Shown: positions 1 through 6,341, counted from the first letter of the stretch. The stretch: DNA of 9,949 bases from Mariprofundaceae bacterium (GCA_027018975.1 JALUXN010000226.1:1-9949), one strand, 5' to 3'. Made by a program: numbers and translations. Notes: generated by a model not told the origin, from the letters alone.

Positions 1-405
1 GCCGATATTCGCCTGCGTATGCAGCGGATTATGCAGGAGCATTTCAGCGTCTATCGCACCGATGCGGTGATGCGCGAAGGGGTGGAGAAGCTGGAGGCGT
101 TGGCATCTGAGCTGCCGACGGCGTCGATCAGCGATGGTCATCGTCTTTTCAATACGGAGCTGGTCGAGGCATTGGAGCTGGAAAATTTGATGAGTTTGGC
201 GCGTACCGCAGCAGCTGGCGCCTTGGCGCGCACCGAGTCGCGCGGCGCACATGCGCGTGACGATTTCCCCGAACGCGATGATCAGGCGTGGCTGAAACAT
301 ACGCTGGCGAGCATCAAGGATGGCAAGGTGGTGCTCGATTATAAGCCGGTGCGGATGAAGCCGATGACGGTGGAATCCTTCCCGCCGAAGAAGCGGGTCT
401 ACTGA
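1..405 (+). CDS. sdhA: Succinate dehydrogenase flavoprotein subunit, C-terminal fragment (5' end outside window)
   Basis: Partial gene: the reading frame is open from base 1 and ends at TGA 403-405, giving about 134 C-terminal residues. SdhA is the FAD-bearing catalytic subunit of complex II and oxidises succinate to fumarate on the cytoplasmic side of the membrane. The fragment matches the helical C-terminal region of the family: an RMQRIMQ helix, the conserved stretch ESRGAHARDDFPERDD, and a tail ending FPPKKRVY close to the usual SdhA ending. The ESRGAH..RDDFPERDD block is diagnostic of the SdhA/FrdA family. The FAD-binding and active-site parts lie upstream of the window. The stop overlaps the sdhB start by one base (TGATG), which implies translational coupling. 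SdhA is preferred over FrdA because the following iron-sulfur subunit is SdhB-like. Confidence 0.93.
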   Translation, partial: ADIRLRMQRIMQEHFSVYRTDAVMREGVEKLEALASELPTASISDGHRLFNTELVEALELENLMSLARTAAAGALARTESRGAHARDDFPERDDQAWLKHTLASIKDGKVVLDYKPVRMKPMTVESFPPKKRVY

Positions 406-1115
406 TGGCTGAGACGATTCAACTTTCCATCTTCCGCTACGATCCTGAAGCCGGCGGCGAACCGACCATGCAGTCCTACAGCGTGCCGATCAGTGGCGCG
501 GGGATGAAGCTGCTCGATGCACTGAACTATATTAAATGGCATCTCGACGGCACGCTCACCTATCGCCGCTCCTGTGGCGAAGGGGTGTGCGGCTCCGACG
601 GCATGAATATCAACGGCGTGAACGGCCTGGCCTGCATCACGCCGATTGCCGGCCTGAAGCAGCCGATTCAGCTGCGGCCGCTGCCGTCGATGCGGGTGAT
701 TCGTGATCTGGTGGTCGATATGGATCACTTCTTCGACCAATACCGTCAGATTCAGCCGTGGCTGAAAACAACTACGCCGACACCGGAGCATGAACGGCTG
801 CAGTCGCCGGAGGAGCGCGCCGAGCTGGATGGCTCTTACGAGTGCATTCTTTGCGGCTGCTGCACCACCTCCTGCCCGTCATGGTGGTGGAATGGCGACC
901 GTTTCTTGGGCCCCGCTGCGCTGCTGCAGGCCAATCGCTGGATTGTCGATTCGCGCGATGAGGCGACTGGCGAGCGGCTCGATCAGCTGGAGGATGCCTT
1001 CCGTCTCTACCGCTGCCATCAGATCATGAACTGCATGGAGGCCTGCCCCAAAGAGCTGAACCCGACCGCCGCGATCAATAACATCAAACGCAAGCTGATA
1101 GTGCGCAAGTCGTAG
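405..1115 (+). CDS. sdhB: Succinate dehydrogenase iron-sulfur subunit
   Basis: This 236-aa protein carries electrons from the SdhA flavin to the membrane quinone site through three Fe-S clusters. The N-terminal ferredoxin domain has the [2Fe-2S] motif SCGEGVCGSD (C57, C62, D65) plus C77 in NGLACIT. The Asp in third position is as in E. coli SdhB. The C-terminal domain has CILCGCCTTSC (C147, C150, C153 for [4Fe-4S]; C157 for [3Fe-4S]) and CHQIMNCMEACP (C204, C210 for [3Fe-4S]; C214 for [4Fe-4S]). All ligands are present and the length is normal. ATG 405 overlaps the sdhA stop. No sdhC or sdhD follows, so the anchor genes are presumably upstream of sdhA, as in sdhCDAB. I see no clear terminator after the TAG. 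Confidence 0.96.
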   Translation: MAETIQLSIFRYDPEAGGEPTMQSYSVPISGAGMKLLDALNYIKWHLDGTLTYRRSCGEGVCGSDGMNINGVNGLACITPIAGLKQPIQLRPLPSMRVIRDLVVDMDHFFDQYRQIQPWLKTTTPTPEHERLQSPEERAELDGSYECILCGCCTTSCPSWWWNGDRFLGPAALLQANRWIVDSRDEATGERLDQLEDAFRLYRCHQIMNCMEACPKELNPTAAINNIKRKLIVRKS

Positions 1116-1331
1116 GCGGTTTGCTGGTAGGACAATCGCATTAAAAAATGGGTAACTGTTCAGCTTATCCCACGGTTTGCCCGCTAGCGGTGTTGAACAT
1201 GCTCATGTGCCATAGCACACTGCGCCTTTTCGCCTTGCTATCGCACAAACCATGGGCGATCTGAACAATGCGGCTGAATAGCGACTCAGGTCGCGTTGCG
1301 AACACCCAACGATTGAGTAACAAAATGGTCG

Positions 1332-1353
1332 TTCCCGAGGGTTGAATCGGGAA
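1332..1353. repeat. Hairpin repeat 1 (REP/dRS3-like)
   Basis: TTCCCGA (1332-1338) pairs perfectly with TCGGGAA (1347-1353) around an 8-nt loop. The GTTCCC...GGGAATCCA pattern is that of the dispersed intergenic ATTCCC/GGGAAT hairpins found in many proteobacteria. The family assignment is by resemblance only. Confidence 0.55.
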
Positions 1354-1368
1354 TCCACGCGGTAATGG

Positions 1369-1393
1369 ATCCCCGATAAAGGCACTCGGGGAT
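1369..1393. repeat. Hairpin repeat 2 (REP/dRS3-like)
   Basis: ATCCCCGA (1369-1376) pairs perfectly with TCGGGGAT (1386-1393) around a 9-nt loop. Read on the - strand it begins CGTCATCCCCGA and ends GGATCCA, like the common CGTCATTCCCG...GGGAATCCA dispersed repeats. It lies 15 bases from hairpin 1, so the two may form one compound repeat. Confidence 0.55.
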
Positions 1394-1402
1394 GACGTCA
1401 TC
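1391..1402. repeat. 12-bp perfect palindrome GATGACGTCATC
   Basis: GATGACGTCATC equals its own reverse complement. Its left half is the outer end of hairpin repeat 2 (1369-1393). It could be a repeat junction or a binding site for a dimeric regulator; the sequence alone does not decide. Confidence 0.5.
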
Positions 1403-1503
1403 GTTGTTATTTAAAGGAATGCGAACAGTTTTTATGCGATTGTTTTGGGCTTCTAGTCACAGCTTGTTGCCATATCATGCCGAGAGGGGTCTGAGAAATA
1501 GTT

Positions 1504-1932
1504 ATGCATCGCGTTAAAAACGGTTTCACAAAATACTCCTGCGATCCATCTGTTGCTGCACTACAGCACTATTTTCGGCAACAACCTGCAATCAAACTGG
1601 TGATCTTGTTCGGTTCTGTTGCACGTGGTCAGGCGCGTTATGAGAGTGATATCGATCTGGCTGTGGCCTCAGATCACGCGCTGGATGCTGTTGAAAGAGT
1701 GCGGTTGATTGAAGATATTGCAGCCATGACCGGGCGCGCGGTCGATTTGATCGATCTAAAAACAGTTGGTCAACCACTGCTCGGACAGATTATTCAACAT
1801 GGTCAACGACTTGTCGGAGATGACGCGGCTTATGGTATGCTGCTAGCGAAAAACGCATTGGATCAGGCGGATTTTTTACCTTATCGCCAACGAATCCTTG
1901 AAACACGGAGAAAAGCATGGATCGATTGTTGA
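1504..1932 (+). CDS. mntA: MntA-type nucleotidyltransferase antitoxin
   Basis: This 142-aa minimal nucleotidyltransferase belongs to the Pol-beta superfamily. The signature GSX10DXD is present: G37-S38 in LFGSVARGQ, then D49 and D51 in SDIDLAV. A later acidic strand (VDLIDL, D81/D84) can supply the third metal-binding Asp. Characterised MntA antitoxins AMPylate a tyrosine of their HepT partner and so neutralise it. The hepT-like gene follows immediately and overlaps by 16 nt, the standard order for these modules. ATG 1504 is chosen because the nucleotidyltransferase fold needs most of this length, but the upstream GAGAGGGG (1482-1489) is 14 nt away, so translation initiation looks weak and the exact start is uncertain. 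The residues after about 110 are less family-like. Confidence 0.88.
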   Translation: MHRVKNGFTKYSCDPSVAALQHYFRQQPAIKLVILFGSVARGQARYESDIDLAVASDHALDAVERVRLIEDIAAMTGRAVDLIDLKTVGQPLLGQIIQHGQRLVGDDAAYGMLLAKNALDQADFLPYRQRILETRRKAWIDC

Positions 1933-2354
1933 TCGAAGAGAAGCTTGAGTCATTGCGTCGTTGCTTGTCGCGCATTGAAGAGAAGTGTCCATCATCCGTT
2001 GATGAGCTCGAAAGTGATGTGGATCTGCAGGATATTATTACGCTGAATCTTACACGGGCTGTGCAATTGAGTGTGGATATTGCCGCTCATTGGGTCGCAT
2101 CCTGTGATGATCTGCCTGCCCCGGGAACCATGGGGGGAATGTTTGATGCGCTTGTTCAGAAAGGGTTTATAGACAAGGAGACGGGTGCGCGAATGCGGGC
2201 GTCGGTAGGGTTTCGTAATGTGGCTGTGCACAATTATGAGTCCATTGATTGGCGGATTGTATTTGCTATATGCACCACGCATACAAGGGATCTTGCTGAT
2301 TTCGCAAAGGCAGTTGATCGCGCATTGACAGAGAGCGAAAAACGAACGCAATGA
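1917..2354 (+). CDS. hepT: HepT-like toxin (DUF86 / HEPN ribonuclease)
   Basis: This 145-aa all-helical protein of the HEPN superfamily is the toxin partner of the preceding nucleotidyltransferase. The RX4HXY motif is intact: R100, H105 and Y107 in FRNVAVHNYESID. In studied HepT proteins the Arg and His are needed for RNA cleavage, and the Tyr is the residue AMPylated by MntA. The N-terminal helix MDRLLIEEKLESLRRCL and the GTMGGMFDALVQKGFI segment are also typical of DUF86. The start ATG 1917 lies inside the 3' end of mntA (16-nt overlap), with AGAAAAG just upstream, so synthesis is probably coupled to the antitoxin. The module is stand-alone between sdhB and queA, which suggests acquisition by transfer. 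The motif shows no sign of inactivation. Confidence 0.88.
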   Translation: MDRLLIEEKLESLRRCLSRIEEKCPSSVDELESDVDLQDIITLNLTRAVQLSVDIAAHWVASCDDLPAPGTMGGMFDALVQKGFIDKETGARMRASVGFRNVAVHNYESIDWRIVFAICTTHTRDLADFAKAVDRALTESEKRTQ

Positions 2355-2390
2355 TTTTTCGCTGCATGCACTGTTTTTTACGAGACTGCT

Positions 2391-3431
2391 TTAGCGCAGG
2401 CTTGTGCTGACGAACATTGCGTCGCCGTAGGAGTAGAAGCGGTAGCCGGCGGCTTTGGCGTGTTCGTAGGCGTTGAGCACATGCTCGCGACCGGCGAGTG
2501 CGGATACCAGCATGATCAGGGTGGATTTCGGTAGATGAAAATTGGTCAGTAGCGCATCGACCATGCGGAACTGGTAGCCCGGCTTAATAAATATATCGGT
2601 GCGACCGGGGCCGGCGGTGAGCTCGCCGTTCACAGTGGCCGCCTCCAGTGTGCGCAGCGATGTCGTGCCGATGGCGACAATGCGCCGGCCTTCGCGCTTC
2701 GCCTGATTGACCAGATCGGCCGTCTCCGGAGGTACGATATAGGCCTCTTCATGCATTACATGCTCATCCAGCTGCTCGACCTGCACCGGCTGAAAGGTAC
2801 CGGGACCGACATGCAGCGTGACATGGGCAAAGGTGGCGCCGGCGTTTTGCATCTGTTGCATCAATGGCTTGGTCAGGTGCAGGCCGGCCGTTGGTGCGGC
2901 GACTGCACCGCTGTGGCGGGCATAGACGGTTTGATAGCGCGCTTTGTCCTCATCGCTGTCGGGGCGGTTGATGTAGGGCGGCAGCGGCATGTGACCATGC
3001 TGTTCGATAGCGGCGGCGACATCATCGGCGTTCAGTTCTATTTCGATCTGTTTGCCGTTGCGGCTGATAATATTGGCGCTGAAGTGCTCGGCGAAGGTGA
3101 TCGTCGTGCCGGGCTTCAAGGGTTTGTTGGCGCGCCCCCATGCCAGCCATGTCTGTGATCGATGCTCTGTGCGTGCCAGCGGTTCGAGTAGCAGAATCTC
3201 CACCTTGCCGCCATGCGGTTTGCTGCCGATCAGGCGTGCCGGAATCACTTTGGTATCATTGAGTATCCACAGATCACCCGGCTGCACCAGCTGGGTCAAA
3301 TCGCTGATTTGACGATCATGGCAATTGCCATTTGGGGTAAGCTCCAGCAGGCGCGATGCGTCGCGTGCCGGCAGTGGTCGATCGGCAATGGCCGATTCCG
3401 GCAGATGAAAATCAAAATCGCTGACACGCAT
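2391..3431 (-). CDS. queA: S-adenosylmethionine:tRNA ribosyltransferase-isomerase
   Basis: QueA transfers and isomerises the ribosyl group of S-adenosylmethionine onto preQ1-modified tRNA, giving epoxyqueuosine at the wobble base of GUN anticodons. The protein is 346 aa, near the usual 345-356. Family blocks are clear: MRVSDFDFHLPE at the N-terminus, LNDTKVIPARL, HVTLHVGPGTFQPV, IVAIGTTSLRTLEAA, VDALLTNFHLPKSTLIMLV and YRFYSYGDAMFV near the end. The frame is open further upstream (ATG 3503) into the tRNA gene, but homologues begin MRV(S/T)DF, so ATG 3431 is chosen. ATG 3443 (MVALMRV) is a possible alternative. No strong SD site is seen for either. The 3' end of the upstream tRNA is 40 nt away, so the two may share a transcript. 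The usual partner tgt is not in the window; hepT converges from the other side. Confidence 0.95.
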   Translation of the reverse strand: MRVSDFDFHLPESAIADRPLPARDASRLLELTPNGNCHDRQISDLTQLVQPGDLWILNDTKVIPARLIGSKPHGGKVEILLLEPLARTEHRSQTWLAWGRANKPLKPGTTITFAEHFSANIISRNGKQIEIELNADDVAAAIEQHGHMPLPPYINRPDSDEDKARYQTVYARHSGAVAAPTAGLHLTKPLMQQMQNAGATFAHVTLHVGPGTFQPVQVEQLDEHVMHEEAYIVPPETADLVNQAKREGRRIVAIGTTSLRTLEAATVNGELTAGPGRTDIFIKPGYQFRMVDALLTNFHLPKSTLIMLVSALAGREHVLNAYEHAKAAGYRFYSYGDAMFVSTSLR

Positions 3432-3471
3432 CAAAGCAACCATCCGTTTTTGCATGTTTGTGCGCTTGAAG

Positions 3472-3555
<84 letters not shown>

Positions 3556-3584
3556 AGTTGGAGCTGTTAGAACAGTCGCGGCGA

Positions 3585-3612
3585 ATCATGGCAGCGGCGG
3601 TGTTGAAATCAA
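3585..3612 (-). promoter_or_regulatory. Putative sigma-70 promoter for tRNA-Leu (and queA)
   Basis: On the - strand, TTGATT (3607-3612) is followed after 16 bases by CATGAT (3585-3590). Each matches the consensus hexamer at 4 of 6 positions. Initiation would fall about 20-25 bases before the mature tRNA 5' end at 3555, a normal leader length. This is pattern matching only. Confidence 0.35.
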
Positions 3613-3639
3613 GCGCGGTAGCGGCTGCGCAATCCTTTA

Positions 3640-3834
3640 TCAGTAACGACGGTTGCGGCGGATGGTGTCCCAGGCGAGGTAGCCGAGCACGCCTGCGCTG
3701 AGAAGAACCACGGCGATAATGGCGATGAGTTCGGTCTGCGCGCTGACCATGCCGCCGATGAAGATATGGACGCAGTAGCCGAAGATGAAGATGGCGGCGA
3801 TGCCGCTGATGCCGTACACAAGGAGTTCTCGCAT
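3640..3834 (-). CDS. Small two-helix membrane protein of unknown function (64 aa)
   Basis: I do not recognise this protein. It has 64 residues, begins MRELLVYGISGIAAIF and ends DTIRRNRRY. It shows two strongly hydrophobic stretches (about residues 5-30 and 36-56) separated by a short GMVSAQTE turn. The charges (RE at the start; DTIRRNRR at the end) suggest both termini are cytoplasmic, a helical hairpin. It lies upstream of tRNA-Leu and queA on the same strand, 84 bases before the tRNA, and diverges from the copper oxidase gene. There is no obvious SD site before ATG 3834, so the start is uncertain. An overlapping frame (3609-3869) is longer but Ser/Ala-rich and low-complexity, so it is less likely to be coding. 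Confidence 0.5.
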   Translation of the reverse strand: MRELLVYGISGIAAIFIFGYCVHIFIGGMVSAQTELIAIIAVVLLSAGVLGYLAWDTIRRNRRY

Positions 3835-3891
3835 GGGCGTATGATGTGGAAGGGTGATTCTGCTGGCAAGCAGCAGGTGCTCGGTCTGTTT

Positions 3892-3897
3892 TATAAT
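3892..3897 (+). promoter_or_regulatory. Putative -10 element for the multicopper oxidase operon
   Basis: TATAAT is a perfect -10 hexamer in the AT-rich stretch TTTTATAATATATTTT, about 95 bases before the copper oxidase start. No TTGACA-like -35 is present at the right distance. A CTGCT-GGCA-AGCAG inverted repeat (about 3860-3873) occupies the expected -35 area and could hold an activator or repressor. Function is inferred. Confidence 0.4.
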
Positions 3898-3945
3898 ATA
3901 TTTTCTTTACATCTTATTAGGAGGGTGTTTATAGTTGCATCCCAG

Positions 3946-3961
3946 ATGAAGGTTTCTTCAT
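3946..3961 (+). promoter_or_regulatory. 5' leader hairpin before the multicopper oxidase SD site
   Basis: ATGAAG (3946-3951) pairs with CTTCAT (3956-3961) around GTTT, a perfect 6-bp stem in the untranslated leader. It lies between two copies of TAGGAGG (3918-3924 and 3975-3981). Only the second copy is properly placed for ATG 3991. A role in translation control is possible but unproven. Confidence 0.35.
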
Positions 3962-3990
3962 GTAATATTTATGATAGGAGGGCGTGGAAG

Positions 3991-5052
3991 ATGTCGAAAT
4001 TGTTTAAGATTATGAGTGCGATGGTGCTGGGGTTGGTGAGTATGGCCGTGGCGATGCCGGCGCAAGCGGCCAAACGCGAGTTTAACATGACCATTGAGGA
4101 GGTGGAGATCCAGGTGGCTCCGGATCTGAAGTATAAGGTGTTCGGCTTTGATGGGCAGGTGCCGGGGCCGTTGATTCATGTGCATCAGGGTGATGAGGTG
4201 ACGGTGCATGTTACCAACAACACATCGTTGGCACACACCATTCACTGGCACGGTTTTTATCAGCATAACAATTGGCAGAACGACGGTGTGCCGGGCATTA
4301 CACAGGCGAAGGGCATTCAGCCGGGTACCACCTATACCTATCACTGGGTGGCGGAGAAGCCGGGGACGATGTGGTACCACTGCCATGTAAATGCCAATGA
4401 GCATACCGGCATTCGCGGTATGTGGGGGCCGATTATTGTTGATCCGAATAAACCGACTGCGCTGGAAAAGAAGGTAACCAAAGATGTCATCATGATGCTG
4501 AGCAGCTGGGAGTCTGAGGCAGCCAACAAGTATGGCACCGGCGGCGGTCCGACGGATCAGCGTAACTACTTCTCAATCAATGGCCGCTCATTCCCGCTGG
4601 ATATGCCGCTGCGGGTGAAACATGGCGATTTCGTGCGCGTTCGCTTTATCGGTGCCGGCAATACCATGCATGCAATGCACTCACACGGTCACGATATGTT
4701 GGTGGCGTTCAAGGACGGCTTGCCGATCAAGAATCCGTACTATGTCGATACGCAGCTGATTATTCCGGGGTCGCACAATGATGTATTCATTAACATGGAT
4801 AACTCCGGTCGTTTTATCTTCCACGATCATATCGACTATCAGTCCACCAACAACGGCAAGTTCCCGGGCGGTGCTGTCACTGTGATCGAGTATGACGGCG
4901 CACCGAAAGACAAATGGTATCCATGGACAGGTGTGAAGTATGAGCCGGACTACTACTATGAGCAGTCAATCAAAAAGGGCTATGGCATTTTCGATCAGCC
5001 GTTTTTCCGCGGTAAGAAGATGACGCAACGCCGTGGCCACCGCCACAATTGA
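3991..5052 (+). CDS. Two-domain multicopper oxidase, periplasmic (NcgA / blue copper oxidase-like)
   Basis: This 353-aa two-cupredoxin-domain copper oxidase begins with a Sec signal peptide (MSKLFKIM, hydrophobic core, likely cleavage after AQA at residue 26). Domain 1 (about 30-155) has HTIHWHG (H82, H85, H87) and WYHCHVNANEH followed by IRGM (H130, C131, H132, H138, M144). C131, H138, M144 and H82 form a type 1 copper site. Domain 2 (about 160-302) has HAMHSHGH (H230, H232, H234) and FHDHID (H278, H280) but no Cys, so it has no type 1 site and can only help build the trinuclear cluster. Type 1 copper in domain 1 only is the type C two-domain arrangement, as in the Nitrosomonas europaea blue copper oxidase. 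The His-rich trinuclear motifs argue against a nitrite reductase (NirK). ATG 3991 follows TAGGAGG at 9 nt; longer starts would bury the signal peptide. The tail is basic (QRRGHRHN). Substrate is unknown; likely partners are the two cytochromes that follow. Confidence 0.85.
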   Translation: MSKLFKIMSAMVLGLVSMAVAMPAQAAKREFNMTIEEVEIQVAPDLKYKVFGFDGQVPGPLIHVHQGDEVTVHVTNNTSLAHTIHWHGFYQHNNWQNDGVPGITQAKGIQPGTTYTYHWVAEKPGTMWYHCHVNANEHTGIRGMWGPIIVDPNKPTALEKKVTKDVIMMLSSWESEAANKYGTGGGPTDQRNYFSINGRSFPLDMPLRVKHGDFVRVRFIGAGNTMHAMHSHGHDMLVAFKDGLPIKNPYYVDTQLIIPGSHNDVFINMDNSGRFIFHDHIDYQSTNNGKFPGGAVTVIEYDGAPKDKWYPWTGVKYEPDYYYEQSIKKGYGIFDQPFFRGKKMTQRRGHRHN

Positions 5053-5079
5053 TGCGGCAGGCATAAGGAGGTATAAGGT

Positions 5080-5823
5080 ATGACGATGATTCGGAGATGC
5101 GTGTTTGCATCGATGGCTGCACTGATGCTGCCGATGGTGGCGACGGCTGCAGTTGATGGTGAAAAGATTATCCAGCAGCGGTGTGCCTACTGTCACGACA
5201 TGAAGGGGCCGGCGCCGCAGACAATCCGTCAGCTCTGGAAGCGTGACGCGCCCGATCTCTTCTATGCGGGCAACAAATACCGCCGCGAGTGGCTGGTTGA
5301 GTGGATGCAGAAGCCGGTGCGTGTGCGGCCGGCAGGGGTGAACTATCTGCGTGCGATCAACTCCACACCGGTCACCCTGAAGAAAACCAAGAAGGGTCGA
5401 AAGTACGACATTTTGTGGGGTAAATATCTCAAGCCGCTGCAGCATGAGATTTTGACCAAGGCGGAGGCGGAAGCGGTGGCAGATGTGCTGATGAGCTTGA
5501 AGCCGCACTATGATCTGATCGCCAGCGAGCATTTTGATCCGAGCAAGAAAGTCACGCTCGATCAGGGCGAGATCTATATCGATAAGGTCTATGGTTGCGA
5601 GTCCTGCCATCAGATTGAGCCGGGTTATGGTGGTTACACTGGTTCCGAGCTCTATACAGCCGGCAAGCGTCTGCAGCCGGAGTTTATGCTCAGCTATATT
5701 CGTCGGCCGAAGAATTGGGATCCGAAAATCTGGATGCCCAACATGCACGTCAAAGAGGAGGATCTGCAGAAGATCGTCAACTATTTGATCTTGCTATCCA
5801 AGGAGGATTTCCATGCGAATTAA
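5080..5823 (+). CDS. Periplasmic diheme cytochrome c
   Basis: This 247-aa protein has a Sec signal peptide (MTMIRRCVF..., cleavage probably near ATA-AVDG at residue 23-24) and two c-type haem sites. The first is CAYCH (C35, C38, H39) near the mature N-terminus and the second is CESCH (C173, C176, H177). Possible distal Met ligands are M138 in VLMSLKP for the first haem, and M219 or M222 in WMPNMHV for the second. It therefore looks like two cytochrome c domains joined by a Lys-rich linker (VTLKKTKKGRK, about residues 98-108). It should shuttle electrons in the periplasm, probably to or from the copper oxidase encoded 27 bases upstream. The SD AAGGAGG (5065-5071) is well placed for ATG 5080. 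The 3' end overlaps the next cytochrome gene by 11 nt. Position and type match ncgB/ncgC of the Nitrosomonas ncgABC cluster; the exact orthology is not settled here. Confidence 0.88.
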   Translation: MTMIRRCVFASMAALMLPMVATAAVDGEKIIQQRCAYCHDMKGPAPQTIRQLWKRDAPDLFYAGNKYRREWLVEWMQKPVRVRPAGVNYLRAINSTPVTLKKTKKGRKYDILWGKYLKPLQHEILTKAEAEAVADVLMSLKPHYDLIASEHFDPSKKVTLDQGEIYIDKVYGCESCHQIEPGYGGYTGSELYTAGKRLQPEFMLSYIRRPKNWDPKIWMPNMHVKEEDLQKIVNYLILLSKEDFHAN

Positions 5824-6187
5824 AATGATGATCATTGCAGCTGCTACGATGTTCATGGCTGCGCCTCTGCTGCATGCGGAGGAGGCTTATCTTAATTACA
5901 AGACTTACTGCATGCAGTGTCATGGTATGCATGGTAAGGGTAATGGTGTGAATGTTCCGGCGATGAATATCCTGCCGCGTGATCATAGTGATAATGCATA
6001 TATGATGAAGCGCACGAACACTGAGATTTTCAAGGTGATTAAATATGGCGGGCCGGCGCTGAATAAGTCGGTGAAGATGCCGCCGTGGGGTGACACATTT
6101 ACCGATCATGAAATTACTGAGTTGGTGGGTCATATCCGTTCGCTCTGTTGTGAGAAAGAGTTGATTCGCGGGGTGAATTTTAGGTAG
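5813..6187 (+). CDS. Periplasmic monoheme cytochrome c
   Basis: This 124-aa class I-type small cytochrome c has a signal peptide (MRIKMMIIAA..., cleavage about HA-EEA at residue 22-23), haem motif CMQCH (C33, C36, H37), the HGKGNG loop that follows the haem in many small cytochromes c, and a likely axial Met (M89 in VKMPPWG). ATG 5813 lies inside the previous gene (11-nt overlap) with AAGGAGG at 5800-5806, so it is co-translated with the diheme cytochrome. An unusual pair of adjacent cysteines (C112, C113) follows the last helix. It closes the copper oxidase/cytochrome operon and is followed by an intrinsic terminator. Its role is inferred as an electron carrier between the copper oxidase complex and other periplasmic partners. 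Confidence 0.88.
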   Translation: MRIKMMIIAAATMFMAAPLLHAEEAYLNYKTYCMQCHGMHGKGNGVNVPAMNILPRDHSDNAYMMKRTNTEIFKVIKYGGPALNKSVKMPPWGDTFTDHEITELVGHIRSLCCEKELIRGVNFR

Positions 6188-6235
6188 TTAGGCGAAAGCC
6201 ATTGTGAATCTTCGGTTTTTATCCTGCTAAAAATC

Positions 6236-6273
6236 AAGGCCGTGTACTGCTGCTGGCGTATGCGGCCTTTTTT
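6236..6273 (+). terminator. Rho-independent terminator of the copper oxidase operon
   Basis: AAGGCCGTGTAC (6236-6247) pairs with GTATGCGGCCTT (6258-6269), 12 pairs with two G-U wobbles, around a 10-nt loop. It is followed by a run of six T ending at 6273. It lies 49 bases past the monoheme cytochrome stop and separates this operon from the cbb3 operon. Confidence 0.88.
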
Positions 6274-6341
6274 ATGATGAGGGAAACGGCGCTGTTGTGC
6301 GGTGGATAGAGAGTAGTGTTAAAATAATTTCATGTTTGTTC

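Larger units (their letters stand above)
1132..1443. repeat. MITE-like segment bounded by imperfect inverted repeats
   Basis: The left arm at 1132-1147 reads ACAATCGCATTAAAAA. The reverse complement of 1429-1443 reads ACAATCGCATAAAAA, identical except for one T. Inward of these, CTGTTC (1156-1161) is matched by GAACAG (1423-1428), so the two ends share about 21 paired bases in order. The enclosed 312 bp has no intact transposase. This size and structure resemble a non-autonomous element (MITE) or a decayed insertion-sequence remnant. I see no clear target-site duplication at the outer edges, which weakens the case. Confidence 0.45.
1116..1503. other. Intergenic region of 388 bases, no convincing gene
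   Basis: No open frame here has a good SD site and a recognisable product. The longest (1165-1401, - strand, 78 aa) runs through the hairpin repeats and matches no family I know. It may be debris of a mobile element. The region holds the inverted-repeat pair at 1132-1161 / 1423-1443, two hairpins (1332-1353 and 1369-1393) and a palindrome (1391-1402), listed separately. I could not find a well-spaced sigma-70 promoter for the downstream TA genes. Confidence 0.6.

Noticed and set aside
399..791. 130-aa - strand open frame opposite sdhB
   Set aside because: It is a mirror of the conserved SdhB coding frame with His/Arg-rich, featureless content.
1165..1401. 78-aa - strand open frame in the sdhB-mntA gap
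   Set aside because: It runs through both hairpin repeats, has no SD site and matches no family I know; at best debris of a mobile element.
2355..2390. Possible bidirectional terminator between hepT and queA
   Set aside because: There is a T-run (about 2373-2379) and a GCATGC, but no stem long enough to support a terminator.
3766..3990. N-terminal extension of the copper oxidase (75 more residues)
   Set aside because: It would place the clear Sec signal peptide inside the protein and overlaps the - strand small gene; ATG 3991 has a well-spaced TAGGAGG.
3991..5052. Copper nitrite reductase (NirK) for the copper protein
   Set aside because: Both domains carry the HxH pairs of a trinuclear cluster (HWHG, HCH, HSHGH, HDH), unlike NirK, which has a single type 2 site.
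4966..5748. 260-aa - strand open frame opposite the diheme cytochrome
   Set aside because: It is antisense to a gene with signal peptide, SD and two haem motifs, and its translation shows no domain.
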